This document shows, one piece after another, positions 51,669 to 60,965 of a DNA stretch of 64,000 bases. A program made the position numbers and the translations under genes. Position 1 is the first letter of the stretch, and every line of letters starts with the position of its first letter. Source of the DNA: Methylotenera_A sp046594915. GTDB taxonomy: Bacteria; Pseudomonadota; Gammaproteobacteria; Burkholderiales; Methylophilaceae. The DNA lies in assembly GCA_046594915.1 (NCBI GenBank), contig JBKJRC010000014.1, positions 124,001-188,000 of the forward strand, given 5' to 3'. The notes below the pieces were generated by a model. The model searched no databases. It was not told the DNA's origin and saw only the letters and a program-made list of their open reading frames with translations.

Positions 51669-51880
51669 TTACCTAATGCTGAACAATAAAAACATCGTCA
51701 ACTTCCCTTCTGAGTTGAAGTAAACGTCGTGAATCTCGAATTCAAACTGGCTCCCACTGCAAATGTCAAGAAAATACTCGCGGTTTGTGTCTTTATTGAT
51801 CTCGGGGTTCCAAAGAGCTTCTATACCTTAACTTTAGGATGACCAACGCGAAGGACGTTTGTCTTGATATCGTTATCCAT
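51669..51880 (-). pseudogene. Frameshifted small gene of unknown function
   Basis: Within a 720-bp region without an intact gene, the reverse strand reads MDNDIKTNVLRVGHPKVKV from 51880, then TAG. Dropping one base at that point restores a frame reading IEALWNPEINKDTNREYFLD and continuing about 30 residues to a stop at 51669. The second part has protein-like composition (alternating FEFEIHDVYF). A single-base deletion in a roughly 70-codon gene explains it. No family recognised. The rest of 51413-52133 shows nothing I can interpret. Confidence 0.45.
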
Positions 51881-52133
51881 TTTACCGCGGTAACAAGTGA
51901 AGTCAGCTGTCTTTCATTTAAGTGATTACTATTCTTGCTCATAAAGGTGGAAGTATTGAAGACTCCCCCGTGAATAGCTTGTATCTCCACCCTTGGACAA
52001 TTAAAGCACCGACTACTCTTAGCGAAATCCAGAACTTTTGATTTGGGATGTTAAAACTGTGACGCCTAACGAAAAAGTAATGGGATGCGCGCTTTTGCGC
52101 AGTCCCTCTCGACTGAGTGGTTGGGCATCTGCT

Positions 52134-52682
52134 TTAAGAATTAGAAAAGCGATCCAGTAACGACCCAGCGGAGCAAGCTGCTACATCGAACTCTTTGATA
52201 ATGGCCTCAACTTCGGCTAGCGGCCATTTCATATCAGGTAGTGGCTTGGTTATCATAGTCTGGTATGCCAAGATTTGAGCGCCATCATAATCAGTGAATG
52301 GGTGCGCATGAATAAGAGCATTTCTTTTAACTGTCAACCGTTCGAACTCGTCACAACACGTTTGAAGTTCCACTTGTGACACTTTGGCAAAGGAAATAGT
52401 TGGATTCCTGATCATACTCTGGAACACATCTTTGACCGGGCCAGATGTCATAGGGGCACTGCGACTGTATCTATGCACGAAACCGCCCTGTAAGTAGTCA
52501 ATGATGTAGATGATAGTCCATTCGTAGTATGCAAAAACGTATACCGCTTTTCCAATGAGAGAGACGTAATCGTCGTCTAACGGGACTCTTGTAGAAATGT
52601 GGAGTGTCATAAAGATACCTAACAGATTATATAAAGACCCATGGGCCTCAAGAGCATCCTCTTTGGACAGCTTAGCGACCAT
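52134..52682 (-). CDS. HEPN-like protein encoded with the OLD ATPase
   Basis: A 182-residue, probably all-helical protein. The segment ERLTVKRNALIHAHP contains Arg120-x4-His125, the R-x4-6-H motif of HEPN ribonucleases and their inactive relatives. It is encoded 108 bp downstream of an OLD-family ATPase on the same strand. HEPN proteins act as RNase effectors in many phage-defence and toxin systems. The fold assignment rests on one motif, helix content and context, so it is tentative. Confidence 0.55.
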   Translation of the reverse strand: MVAKLSKEDALEAHGSLYNLLGIFMTLHISTRVPLDDDYVSLIGKAVYVFAYYEWTIIYIIDYLQGGFVHRYSRSAPMTSGPVKDVFQSMIRNPTISFAKVSQVELQTCCDEFERLTVKRNALIHAHPFTDYDGAQILAYQTMITKPLPDMKWPLAEVEAIIKEFDVAACSAGSLLDRFSNS

Positions 52683-52790
52683 TAAGTAAGCTAAAGTATT
52701 GAAATACTCTGACCTAGTTGTAAATAAAATCTACTGTGCTATTCCGAAAGCATCAAGTATTTATGAGCTATTAAACATTGGAATGATATT

Positions 52791-54764
52791 TCATAGAAGT
52801 TTATTGTAAGTTTTGAATATTTTTTCTGCTAGGGTTAGTGTTTTGGATATCATTGCAGTCTCTCCATCCAAAACACCGAGATTGCGTATTAACCAAGCAG
52901 CCGGTGTGAAGTGATCGTACATGGGAACTGATTCAGGCATTACCCTAAAAGCTGATTCAACTTGCTTTAGAAGTCGCTCTGTAGAAGCATCAGCATCCTT
53001 AATTTTTTTGACTGTAAGTTCATTAGCACCAACCAATCCATAGCATTTATTTACAATTATTACGAACAATTCAGGATCAAAAACATCCTCAATATCTGCT
53101 TCAGCACGCTCTAAAAAATCAGCCATTGTGTAAAAATGACCGGCCTTTAAAATATCTGACTTCTTCATTGCCCCAATTTTTTTATTGTCTCCCAATGCTT
53201 GATCTGAAAGTACGGCTATATTAATGGCATTCCCTGAAAAAAGAGACACAAAGGGACTTATTTTGTCGATTCCACCAGCTGGACACATTGTCCATCTTGG
53301 ATCAAGTCCTTCTCGACCTTTAGCGACAAGTGCATTTGATAAAGCTTGCATGTAAAGTATATCCCCAGGCCCTTCTAAAAGAAGCGTATTTTCTCCAATG
53401 AAAAGTGACTGGCTTATTTCATAGCCTAAAGCTCCCTGCAATGGGAACAGAGTATCTGGGTCCCGTGATAAAACATTATCCCTAACTTTAGTCCCTAAAG
53501 GATGCCGGCGCGCGCCCTTAACCTCAACTTGATCTTCTACTATTCTAACAGATGAAAAATCATCAGTAGGAACCATAAATGGAGAATGTGTTGAATATAT
53601 AATTTGATGATAGGGTTCGAGTTTTTCTTTGAAGAATCGCAAAAGGTCAGCCTGCGCCTTGCCGTGTAAGGTTAGGCCTGGCTCGTCCAAAAGCAATAAA
53701 ATCGGTTGACCATCATTTTTGACGCGAGTAAATTTTACTAAAAATGAGAAAAACCATACAAAACCTGCGCTACGTTCTGAGAACGGTGTATCAACGCGGT
53801 GCAAAGCATTGTAAATTCGAGCTCTCGCAATCGTCCCAGTATTTAATGGTGCTGCGTCACCAGAAAGTGCCTTTTCAACGCGCACGTCAACCCTTAGATC
53901 GGGATTCTGTGTCCAGTATTCTAAGATTTGGTCTGTAATGGCATTTGATGCTGCTTGTAGCATCGCATTAAAAGTCTCGTAGGTTGTCAGACTTGTAATG
54001 TCATCAATAGAAACCCCGGCATAATCTAAGAAGTCTGCGAATAATCTTGCGCCACGATGTATATCGAGCGAAATTTGACCGTTGTTAATCAGTGCTTTTG
54101 TATTTTCTAATTGGATCGCCCCATCCATCCGATCATATGCAGAAAAATACATGAATTTCGGCATCATTTTTAAAATAAGATTGGATACCTGAGTTGTTAA
54201 TATCCCAACCTTATTCATATAAGCTAAAAGTTCTTGATGCTTAGGAGTGGGTGCAGCAAGAGAACTTAAAACATTAATTAATTCTGTAGTAGTTTTTGCA
54301 GAATTAAGTGAAGAGCGTTCGGGAGCACTTAGAGAAAACTTTGTATATAATAAATTTAATGCTATTTTGAAGTCTAATTCAGCAGTTACGTCAATGTTTT
54401 TATTATATTTTCTTGATATGGTTACAAGATTTGAAATTACTACTTTGTCGCCAACAGCTTCATTAAGCTTATTCATATCTGCTTCTTCAAGCTGCCATAT
54501 AGTCTTTATTGCTACTGCATCATTATTACCATGTTTTTTTTCATAATTCGTTAATGAGCTTCGAGGATAATCACGTTCTTTTTCTAAAGAGATGGGCGTT
54601 GAATCATGAGAATTAAGAGCAGCTAAAGCAAGCAGAATAGCACTTTTTCCAGCTTCATTTTTGCCTACTAAGCAAGTAATGGGATTTACATTAAATTCTC
54701 CACTATCATCTACTGACCTAAAGTTTGTGACATGAACGGTTGTAAGTTTCAATTCAACTCCCAA
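52791..54764 (-). CDS. OLD-family ATPase with TOPRIM-like C-terminus
   Basis: A 657-residue protein. The N-terminal ABC-type ATPase has Walker A CLVGKNEAGKSAILLA (about residues 31-46), Walker B LLLLDEPGLTLH (about 355-366) and the H-loop YSTHSPFM. The C-terminal part has LLLEGPGDILY and VLSDQ, matching the TOPRIM metal sites of overcoming-lysogenisation-defect nucleases. OLD-type proteins are nucleases in phage defence. Here the helical arm (about 120-280) is long. A HEPN-like gene follows, suggesting a two-gene defence unit. Confidence 0.85.
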   Translation of the reverse strand: MGVELKLTTVHVTNFRSVDDSGEFNVNPITCLVGKNEAGKSAILLALAALNSHDSTPISLEKERDYPRSSLTNYEKKHGNNDAVAIKTIWQLEEADMNKLNEAVGDKVVISNLVTISRKYNKNIDVTAELDFKIALNLLYTKFSLSAPERSSLNSAKTTTELINVLSSLAAPTPKHQELLAYMNKVGILTTQVSNLILKMMPKFMYFSAYDRMDGAIQLENTKALINNGQISLDIHRGARLFADFLDYAGVSIDDITSLTTYETFNAMLQAASNAITDQILEYWTQNPDLRVDVRVEKALSGDAAPLNTGTIARARIYNALHRVDTPFSERSAGFVWFFSFLVKFTRVKNDGQPILLLLDEPGLTLHGKAQADLLRFFKEKLEPYHQIIYSTHSPFMVPTDDFSSVRIVEDQVEVKGARRHPLGTKVRDNVLSRDPDTLFPLQGALGYEISQSLFIGENTLLLEGPGDILYMQALSNALVAKGREGLDPRWTMCPAGGIDKISPFVSLFSGNAINIAVLSDQALGDNKKIGAMKKSDILKAGHFYTMADFLERAEADIEDVFDPELFVIIVNKCYGLVGANELTVKKIKDADASTERLLKQVESAFRVMPESVPMYDHFTPAAWLIRNLGVLDGETAMISKTLTLAEKIFKTYNKLL

Positions 54765-55188
54765 ATTATTTTTTAAGTTTTTCTAACTACGTTTAGCGGA
54801 CTAGTTATTACTCACCTGAATAATATCAAGACTATTAATTTTATGTTAAATATGTAAGTTGTTGTTTAAAATAAATAGATTTATAGAGATTGCTAAAAAA
54901 AGTACTTTTTATATCTAGGAGAGCCCTGAATTCAAATTTATTAATGACTGTTTTGGGCCGTTTAGTATCTTTGCTTTCAACCTTAATAGGACGGCCTAAC
55001 ATTGATTTAGAGAAGCTTCACATGACTTTTTTGGGACCTCAAGTTCTTAAACTTTTCATCTATATGAACAGGACGACTTAGAAATACGTGGCCTCTTCAA
55101 AAGGAGTAGTCCCTATTAAGCATTCTCAATGAAACTTAAGTTTGCTTTCATTTTCTATATGTTGTATATTTCTTACACTAACCGTTAA
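54765..55188. other. Intergenic region between OLD ATPase and Xre antitoxin
   Basis: This 424-bp gap separates two divergent operons and must contain both promoters. A 63-codon plus-strand frame (54890-55081) has no ribosome-binding site or recognisable motif and is probably not a gene. No repeat or terminator is evident. Confidence 0.5.
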
Positions 55189-55587
55189 ATGACGGATATT
55201 TACGACATGAAAAAACTTAATGATATAGAACAATTCTCTGCCAATTTTCGTAAAGCAAGATTAGCTGCTGGGTTGAATCAAGAAGCGTTGGCCAAGAAGA
55301 TTAATGCCAGCAGAGACATGATAGTACGTATCGAGCGCGGAGAAAACGTCGGGATTCATTCAGTGTTATCTGCGCTTCACGTGCTCGGGCAGGAAGTCAA
55401 AGTCGGCATTCGTATTCCAGAATCAGCCAAAGTAGTTTCCAATTTCGATGCACATTACCAAGAAAACTTTCGCAATAAATTAGAAAATGAACTAAAAAAC
55501 AACCCATCGGCTGACCGTGGTTTCATTCAGAGGAGTCAGCTGAAAAGCGCGCGCGTACGCAGTTGGGCTAATGCCAGCAAAATATGA
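55189..55587 (+). CDS. Xre-family HTH antitoxin
   Basis: A 132-residue protein with an HTH_3 domain (about residues 15-65: ARLAAGLNQEALAKKINASRDMIVRIERGE) and a distinct C-terminal tail (NFRNKLENELKNN...SKI). It overlaps the nucleotidyltransferase gene by ATGA, the layout of AbiE-like type IV or related toxin-antitoxin pairs. The tail is shared with the decayed gene at 34141, linking the two modules. A second possible start is ATG 55207. Confidence 0.82.
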   Translation: MTDIYDMKKLNDIEQFSANFRKARLAAGLNQEALAKKINASRDMIVRIERGENVGIHSVLSALHVLGQEVKVGIRIPESAKVVSNFDAHYQENFRNKLENELKNNPSADRGFIQRSQLKSARVRSWANASKI

Positions 55588-56339
55588 TCAGTGAATCTGA
55601 AGCATTCACTTTAGAAGAGGCGCTACCTGTTATTGAGCAGGCTATGTCACCTAAAACCATCCTTGTGGGTGGACAGGCGATCAATCTCTGGGCTGCCATA
55701 CTTGATGTAGATATTGCTTCTCCATTCTTAACCAGAGATATCGATTTTATCGGTTCTCAGGTGGATGCAATCGCAGCAGACGCCAAAATTCTCAGGAATC
55801 ACACCCTTACACTTGCCACGATGGACGATTCAAGCATAAACTCCGCGACGATCGAAGTGGCATTTCCCGCTGAAAACAAAAGTATCATCATCGATTACCT
55901 AATCAGAATTCATGGAGTGGACCGCAAAGACATCGATAAATCGGTCATTGAGATGGAGGTAGGGACTGTCATGATTAGAGTCATCCACCCTTTCCATCTT
56001 ATGTGTAGCAAGATTAGCAATCTATCCTTACGGCAGAAACAGGATGCAGCTGGAATTGCCCAAGCTAATGCCTCAATCGCTATCTTCCGGGCGTTTCTAC
56101 TTGAATACATGATGCAATCAGAAGCAACTTCTAGATCTATTCTGAATATGATCCGCAAAGTTATACACTTTGCAAAAGGCAGTTTTGCTGTCGATGCTTA
56201 TCATGCATTTAACATCGAGCCATTAAGTGCTATCCCTGTCGCAGAGCTTGCCGCTACAAAGGAAGGCGCCTTACAGAAATTTGCAAAAATTGGTTTTAAC
56301 AAAGACATAATACAAGTGGAGAAATTCCGAACAAAATAA
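55584..56339 (+). CDS. AbiEii-like nucleotidyltransferase toxin
   Basis: A 251-residue protein. The LVGGQAINLWA...LTRDIDFIGS block is the nucleotidyltransferase core of the DUF1814/AbiEii/MNT type, with GG and DxD in the expected order and a third acid in IIIDYLIRIHG. Known relatives modify tRNA 3' ends or other targets when not inhibited. It is coupled to the Xre gene. The C-terminal helical half (about 130-251) is typical in size. Assignment as toxin is by family and context. Confidence 0.75.
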   Translation: MISESEAFTLEEALPVIEQAMSPKTILVGGQAINLWAAILDVDIASPFLTRDIDFIGSQVDAIAADAKILRNHTLTLATMDDSSINSATIEVAFPAENKSIIIDYLIRIHGVDRKDIDKSVIEMEVGTVMIRVIHPFHLMCSKISNLSLRQKQDAAGIAQANASIAIFRAFLLEYMMQSEATSRSILNMIRKVIHFAKGSFAVDAYHAFNIEPLSAIPVAELAATKEGALQKFAKIGFNKDIIQVEKFRTK

Positions 56340-57036
56340 ATTAGACCAAACAATAAGTTTTATAAGTAAATTTCAATTTTTACAATATATTTATCTAGCC
56401 AAGTAATGGTTAATGCTTTCTATTTGACTCTATAAAAGATGCAATAATGAGTATTATTTGCTTACTAAGAAGTTGTAAATCGTCTTTAATCTATATAAAC
56501 ACTGTAGATATAATTACACAATAAATAAATTGTATGTGGCCAAAATTTTAAGTTTTTTAGTGAATTTACATAAATTTTCCACCAAATGAGTACTAAACTT
56601 ATAATTTATAACTTATTTTAAATTACTCAAGTGAAAAAAAGTAAGTAAGAAAAAAATAAACCTTAAAGTACTAAATGCTCAATTTAAGGATAAAGCATTG
56701 ATTTTAAAGGAATAATAAAATAAAAAAAGTATGCATATTTAGTATAATGCTTGCAATTTCGAATCACTCAAATTCTCACCTTAAGTAAATTAGCTTCACT
56801 AAAATACTCACCATAGACTATTTTTATAAAGTTAAAATATAAATGAAATATTTTAACTAATTGATTAATATAGTTTTTATTTTTATTAAAATAGAATATT
56901 TGAACGCTAAAGGTTAATCAAGCTGCTTCTCACCATACTGCTAGAAAAGTCTCACCTTAGAGATTTCTAGATGATAATTCTTTCAAAATTCCGTACTTTC
57001 AGGATTTAGTAAACTCAAGGAGTACAAATAGGCAAA
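56340..57036. other. AT-rich non-coding region with inverted repeat-motif copies
   Basis: About 700 bp of very AT-rich DNA without a plausible gene. On the reverse strand it carries CTAAGGTGAGACTTTTCTAG (56941-56960) and weaker GGTGAGA motifs near 56774 and 56928, relatives of the array at 42720-42985 in opposite orientation. It is immediately followed by a HAD gene remnant, as that array is. Confidence 0.6.
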
Positions 57037-57162
57037 TGGTAAGCGATAGATGATTTGGCATCTGCTTTTCCTAGAAATCTTATACAACTTGTTGTAAGTG
57101 ATTCAGCCGTTTGGATTAAAGAAGATGTTCTGGCCGAGTTATTCAGAAAGTTGGAAATATAG
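57037..57162 (+). pseudogene. C-terminal remnant of a HAD phosphatase
   Basis: The plus strand reads W-stop-AIDDLASAFPRNLIQLVVSD...LAELFRKLEI and a stop at 57162. W-L-AIDD is motif IV of the HAD copies (DWLAIDDLHS in copy 4), with the Leu codon changed to TAA. VVSD..... then aligns with the VLTD region that follows. Upstream motifs I and II are gone. This is a sixth HAD copy, far from the cluster and behind the same kind of repeat. Confidence 0.65.
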
Positions 57163-57191
57163 ATTGGCTTAAAGAAGCATCATATTCAATT

Positions 57192-57917
57192 TTAAAGCCT
57201 ATCTCTTTTTATTTTATTACTTCTAGTTGCAGAATCTAATACTACTATTTTATCGTTATTGGTAACGCTATCAAGTAGGTCTTGATTATGCAACATAGCA
57301 GCATACTTTTCTTTAATTGCATCGCTTTTTGCAGCGCTTAATGTGATATCCCAATCGTAATCACTTTTTTTTCTGGGGCCAGCGCCAGCTTCTACCAATA
57401 AAACAGCCATTTCTTCGTTATCATCACTGATAGCTACTTGCAACGCTGTTAAACCTTTTGCATTTCGAAGGTTTACATCTACTCCGCCATCGATTAAAAT
57501 TTTCGCCAACTGTGGCCTCCCCTTAGCAGAGAATTCGAAATAGCCGCTTTTTGCCGTAATCATCAAAGGCGTCAAACCTTCTTTATTAATTGCTTGTAAG
57601 TTTGCTTTACGCTTAACCATCAACTGTTCTAAAAATCGAATGCTTCTTGTTGTCGATCGGCCATTACAAAGATAATGTGTAACTGTATTACCAAAATTAT
57701 CGGCTAAATTGATATCTGCTCCAGCATTTAATAAAAGTTTTGCTGGATCAAATTTGGCACTTATACCACTATGAATAAAGGCGGTCCTGCCTTCTTGATC
57801 GACTTCATCTACTAATGCGCCAGCCTCAATAAGAGCCTTAACAGCCTCTGCATCGCCATTTCGAGACTTAATCATCAGTTCAGTGTCTAGGTGTTTTGCT
57901 ACAATTTTTTTAGCCAT
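57192..57917 (-). CDS. Ankyrin-repeat protein
   Basis: A 241-residue protein with about five ankyrin repeats: AVKALIEAGALVDEVDQEGRTAF, PAKLLLNAGADINLADNFGNT, MVKRKANLQAINKEGLTPLM, LAKILIDGGVDVNLRNAKGLTAL and MAVLLVEAGAG. No signal peptide or enzymatic domain. A basic C-terminus (SNKIKRDRL) follows. It probably acts as a binding adaptor. With the ankyrin gene at 34381 it is one of two in the island. Confidence 0.82.
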   Translation of the reverse strand: MAKKIVAKHLDTELMIKSRNGDAEAVKALIEAGALVDEVDQEGRTAFIHSGISAKFDPAKLLLNAGADINLADNFGNTVTHYLCNGRSTTRSIRFLEQLMVKRKANLQAINKEGLTPLMITAKSGYFEFSAKGRPQLAKILIDGGVDVNLRNAKGLTALQVAISDDNEEMAVLLVEAGAGPRKKSDYDWDITLSAAKSDAIKEKYAAMLHNQDLLDSVTNNDKIVVLDSATRSNKIKRDRL

Positions 57918-58138
57918 TAAATTATTATAATATAATGCTACGACATATTCAATTATGAGTTTTTTGCAATTTTATTGACTAAAATTTAGAATACTTATAG
58001 GTGGTTTTTATGAAGTATTTAATGGATATTTATAACCCACTGAGCTTTGAACTATTTATTTTAAAAAATTTTAATAATCTTTATGGTAATAATGTTTTCT
58101 AGCGGTATTGTTTTAATTAATTATCGAAGAATCAATAA

Positions 58139-58471
58139 TTACGTATATTTTGGGCCAAACATTATGATCATCATACCCACTAACGCAAATGTTACGCCCA
58201 GCAAATCCCACGCAGTGGGCTTAATACCATCGACAAACCATAACCAAAAAATTGCTACCGAAATGTAAACCCCGCCATAAGCAGCGTAAACTCTACCTGT
58301 TGCAGCGGGATGTAGTGTTAGCAACCAAGCAAATAGCCCTAATGAAATAGCAGCAGGTAGTATCAACCACACACTTTTATTCTGATTAAGCCACAAATAG
58401 GCTAAATAACAGCCAACTATTTCCGCAACTGCGGTAGTTAAAAATAACGCTATGGTTTTTAACTCAAACAC
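58139..58471 (-). CDS. YnfA/UPF0060 family membrane protein
   Basis: A 110-residue protein with four transmembrane helices. EIVGCYLAYLWL, AWLLTLHPAATGRVYAAYGGVYI and the C-terminal GVTFALVGMMIIMFGP are YnfA family hallmarks (E-G-Y and R-Y-AAYGG). YnfA proteins are small multidrug-resistance-like transporters of uncertain substrate. It is 74 bp downstream of the metal P-type ATPase on the same strand, so the two may be cotranscribed. Confidence 0.93.
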   Translation of the reverse strand: MFELKTIALFLTTAVAEIVGCYLAYLWLNQNKSVWLILPAAISLGLFAWLLTLHPAATGRVYAAYGGVYISVAIFWLWFVDGIKPTAWDLLGVTFALVGMMIIMFGPKYT

Positions 58472-58544
58472 GTTTTATTTCCCTCTGATTATTTTTGCTT
58501 TTTCTGCCTTTTAATTGAGACAAGACTTAACTAGTAGCCCAATC

Positions 58545-60965
58545 CTATGACTGCTTACGTAGCAAACGCAAACCATTAAATACCACAATTAAGCTTGCAC
58601 CCATATCCGCGAACACCGCCATCCAAAGCGTGGCTGTGCCCATAAAAGCGAGCACTAAAAAAACAGCTTTTATGCTTAAAGCAATAAAGATGTTTTGTTT
58701 TAGAATGCCAGCAGCTTTATGACTTAATCGAATAAATTGCGGAATTTTCCTTAAATCGTCATCCATTAAAGCAACATCTGCTGTTTCAAGCGCGGTATCT
58801 GTTCCAGCTGCACCCATTGCAAAGCCAATGCTAGATTTAGCCAGTGCTGGGGCATCATTGATACCGTCACCAACCATCCCCACGGTGCCGTATTTGATCA
58901 ATTCTTCGTTAATGACAGTCAATTTATCTTCAGGTAACAAACCACCTCGGGCATCATCGATGCCTACATTTTTCGCAATGGCTTGTGCAGTAAGATTATT
59001 ATCACCAGTCAGCATTAAAGTACGAATGCCTAACGCATGCAATTCAATAATCGCTTGACGACTTGTTTCACGAACAGTGTCTGCTACAGCAATCACTGCA
59101 AGGGGTGTTGTCTCGCTGCAAATCACAATAACGGTTTTACCTTCGGCTTCTAGCTTATTTAGGGCAGCTTCGGTTTCAGAATTGCAAATCCGTAATTCTT
59201 CAACAAGACGATGATTGCCTAAATAAAAATATTGACCATCAATTCTGCCTTTAACACCTCGCCCTGTAATGGCTTCAAAATCGGTGACTTCAGCAAGTGC
59301 ATCGTTATCTGGCAGCCCATTCCAGTATTTAGTGACGGCAGTTGAAACAGGGTGATCAGAGCGATCTGATAACGTTGCAGCTAATGCTAAAGCAGCCTTT
59401 TGCTCACCTTTTAAAACTACGACATCAGTGACAACTGGCTTGCCTTCAGTAATCGTACCTGTTTTATCCAAGGCCAAAGATTTTAGCTTACGGCCTTCTT
59501 CAAGATAAACACCACCTTTAATCAGAATTCCTGCTTTAGCCGCTGCAGCCAATCCGCTCACAACGGTCACTGGTGTTGAGACAACCAATGCGCATGGACA
59601 GGCAATTACCAGCAATACGAGCGCTTTATAAATCCATGGCATCCATGCTAGGCCTAACAAAAGAGGCGGCACAATTGCAATGCCTAAGGCGACAATAAAC
59701 ACAATAGGTGTGTACACTTTTGCAAAGCTATCAACAAATCGTTGTGTCGGGGCACGGCTACCTTGAGCATCTTCTACTGCACGAATAATGCGCGATAATG
59801 TTGAATCGCTTTGAAGAGCTGTGATGCGATATTCAAAAGAACCTGTTTCATTGATAGTGCCTGCGAAGACCTTATCCCCTAGAGATTTAGCAACTGGTAT
59901 GCTCTCTCCGGTAATTGGCGCTTGATTGACTGAAGACTGCCCATTTGTTAATTCCCCATCTATCGCAATTCGTTCCCCTGGGGATACACGGGCAATCATG
60001 CCAATCGTAATTGATTCGGCTTTTATTTCTTTCCAAGTACCGTCAGCCTGTAACACGTTTGCCTTATCAGGCGTCATTTCCATCAGGCCACGGATTGCGT
60101 TACGTGCACGATCTAAGGACAAAGCTTCAATCATCTCAGCAAGGGTAAAGAGCACCATGACCATCGCAGCCTCTGGCCACTGTCCAATTAATACTGCGCC
60201 CGTCACTGCAATTGACATCAACGCATTGATATTCAAATTAAAGTTCTTGAGGGCAATCCAGCCTTTTTTATACGTACTTGTACCACTCACTGCAATAGCA
60301 AAAATTGCTAACATGATTACTGGCCAAGATTTCTCAGAACCGCCATTCCACACTATTACCTCGGCGAGAATGGCTGCAATAACGCCAAGGCCTAATAACC
60401 ACCATTTTTTTTGTGAATTTGGACTGGGCTTACTATCTGATTGCACGTTAATCGCTGTAGCAGCCAATGGAATTGCGTGCATATCAATATCAATTAATGC
60501 TTGCTGGATTGCATCCGATTTATCCAACGTATGAGTAACCGTCAGCTTACGTTGCATTAGATTAAAATCGAGCGAAGTTACGCCCTCCATCGTTGATAAC
60601 TTATTCCGGATTAACGCTTCCTCGGTCGGACAGTCCATATTATCGATGATAAAAATGGCTTGTGAACCTTCAGAGAGTGGGCTAGGAGCCTTTTCTACTA
60701 CTGGGTCCATATCAAGTGCTGCAACCGCTGCAATTATCGATTCAGGGTCTTGTAAATCATGATGTACAGTAAGTTTTCGTTGAAGTAAATTAAAACTCAG
60801 ACTTTCTACACCCTTCATGCCTTCTAACTTTTTGCGTATTAAGGACTCCTCTGTCGGACAATCCATTTTTTCAATACGAAGAACTAAAGTATTGAAGAGC
60901 CCTTTGGTCGAAGAGTCAGTCTTCGAAGGTATATCAGATTGTTGATTTCCATTCATGACGTTCAA
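58545..60965 (-). CDS. Heavy-metal P1B-type ATPase (Zn/Cd/Pb type)
   Basis: An 806-residue P-type ATPase. Two N-terminal metal-binding domains each carry MDCPTEE (about residues 34-40 and 111-117). The core has TGES, CPC in IACPCALVVS, the phosphorylated Asp in LALDKTGTITEG, SDHP and GDGINDAPALA. CPC plus acidic-residue-bearing DCPTEE metal sites indicates Zn2+/Cd2+/Pb2+ export (ZntA/CadA type) rather than copper. It pumps metal to the periplasm. No adjacent MerR or ArsR regulator is visible. Confidence 0.93.
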   Translation of the reverse strand: MNVMNGNQQSDIPSKTDSSTKGLFNTLVLRIEKMDCPTEESLIRKKLEGMKGVESLSFNLLQRKLTVHHDLQDPESIIAAVAALDMDPVVEKAPSPLSEGSQAIFIIDNMDCPTEEALIRNKLSTMEGVTSLDFNLMQRKLTVTHTLDKSDAIQQALIDIDMHAIPLAATAINVQSDSKPSPNSQKKWWLLGLGVIAAILAEVIVWNGGSEKSWPVIMLAIFAIAVSGTSTYKKGWIALKNFNLNINALMSIAVTGAVLIGQWPEAAMVMVLFTLAEMIEALSLDRARNAIRGLMEMTPDKANVLQADGTWKEIKAESITIGMIARVSPGERIAIDGELTNGQSSVNQAPITGESIPVAKSLGDKVFAGTINETGSFEYRITALQSDSTLSRIIRAVEDAQGSRAPTQRFVDSFAKVYTPIVFIVALGIAIVPPLLLGLAWMPWIYKALVLLVIACPCALVVSTPVTVVSGLAAAAKAGILIKGGVYLEEGRKLKSLALDKTGTITEGKPVVTDVVVLKGEQKAALALAATLSDRSDHPVSTAVTKYWNGLPDNDALAEVTDFEAITGRGVKGRIDGQYFYLGNHRLVEELRICNSETEAALNKLEAEGKTVIVICSETTPLAVIAVADTVRETSRQAIIELHALGIRTLMLTGDNNLTAQAIAKNVGIDDARGGLLPEDKLTVINEELIKYGTVGMVGDGINDAPALAKSSIGFAMGAAGTDTALETADVALMDDDLRKIPQFIRLSHKAAGILKQNIFIALSIKAVFLVLAFMGTATLWMAVFADMGASLIVVFNGLRLLRKQS

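Larger units (their letters stand above)
31604..57917. mobile_element. Plasmid-like genomic island downstream of tRNA-Met
   Basis: The segment between the tRNA-Met terminator and the metal genes contains no recognisable core gene. It holds mobilisation genes (MobF relaxase, RHH accessory, TOPRIM primase-like), a ParA/RHH pair, three short-repeat arrays, toxin-antitoxin modules, probable defence genes and many decayed copies. GC is visibly lower than in the flanking core genes. Start at a tRNA gene is typical for integrated elements. No integrase, Rep protein or type IV secretion gene was recognised, and I found no second copy of the tRNA 3' end. The right boundary is a guess, placed after the last gene that has a counterpart inside the island (ankyrin). 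Confidence 0.55.

Noticed and set aside
54890..55081. 63-codon plus-strand gene
   Set aside because: No ribosome-binding site, no recognisable motif and low-complexity composition; it lies in a divergent promoter region.
31604..57917. Integrase or transposase
   Set aside because: No open frame has tyrosine- or serine-recombinase or DDE transposase motifs, and no terminal inverted repeats with target duplications were seen.
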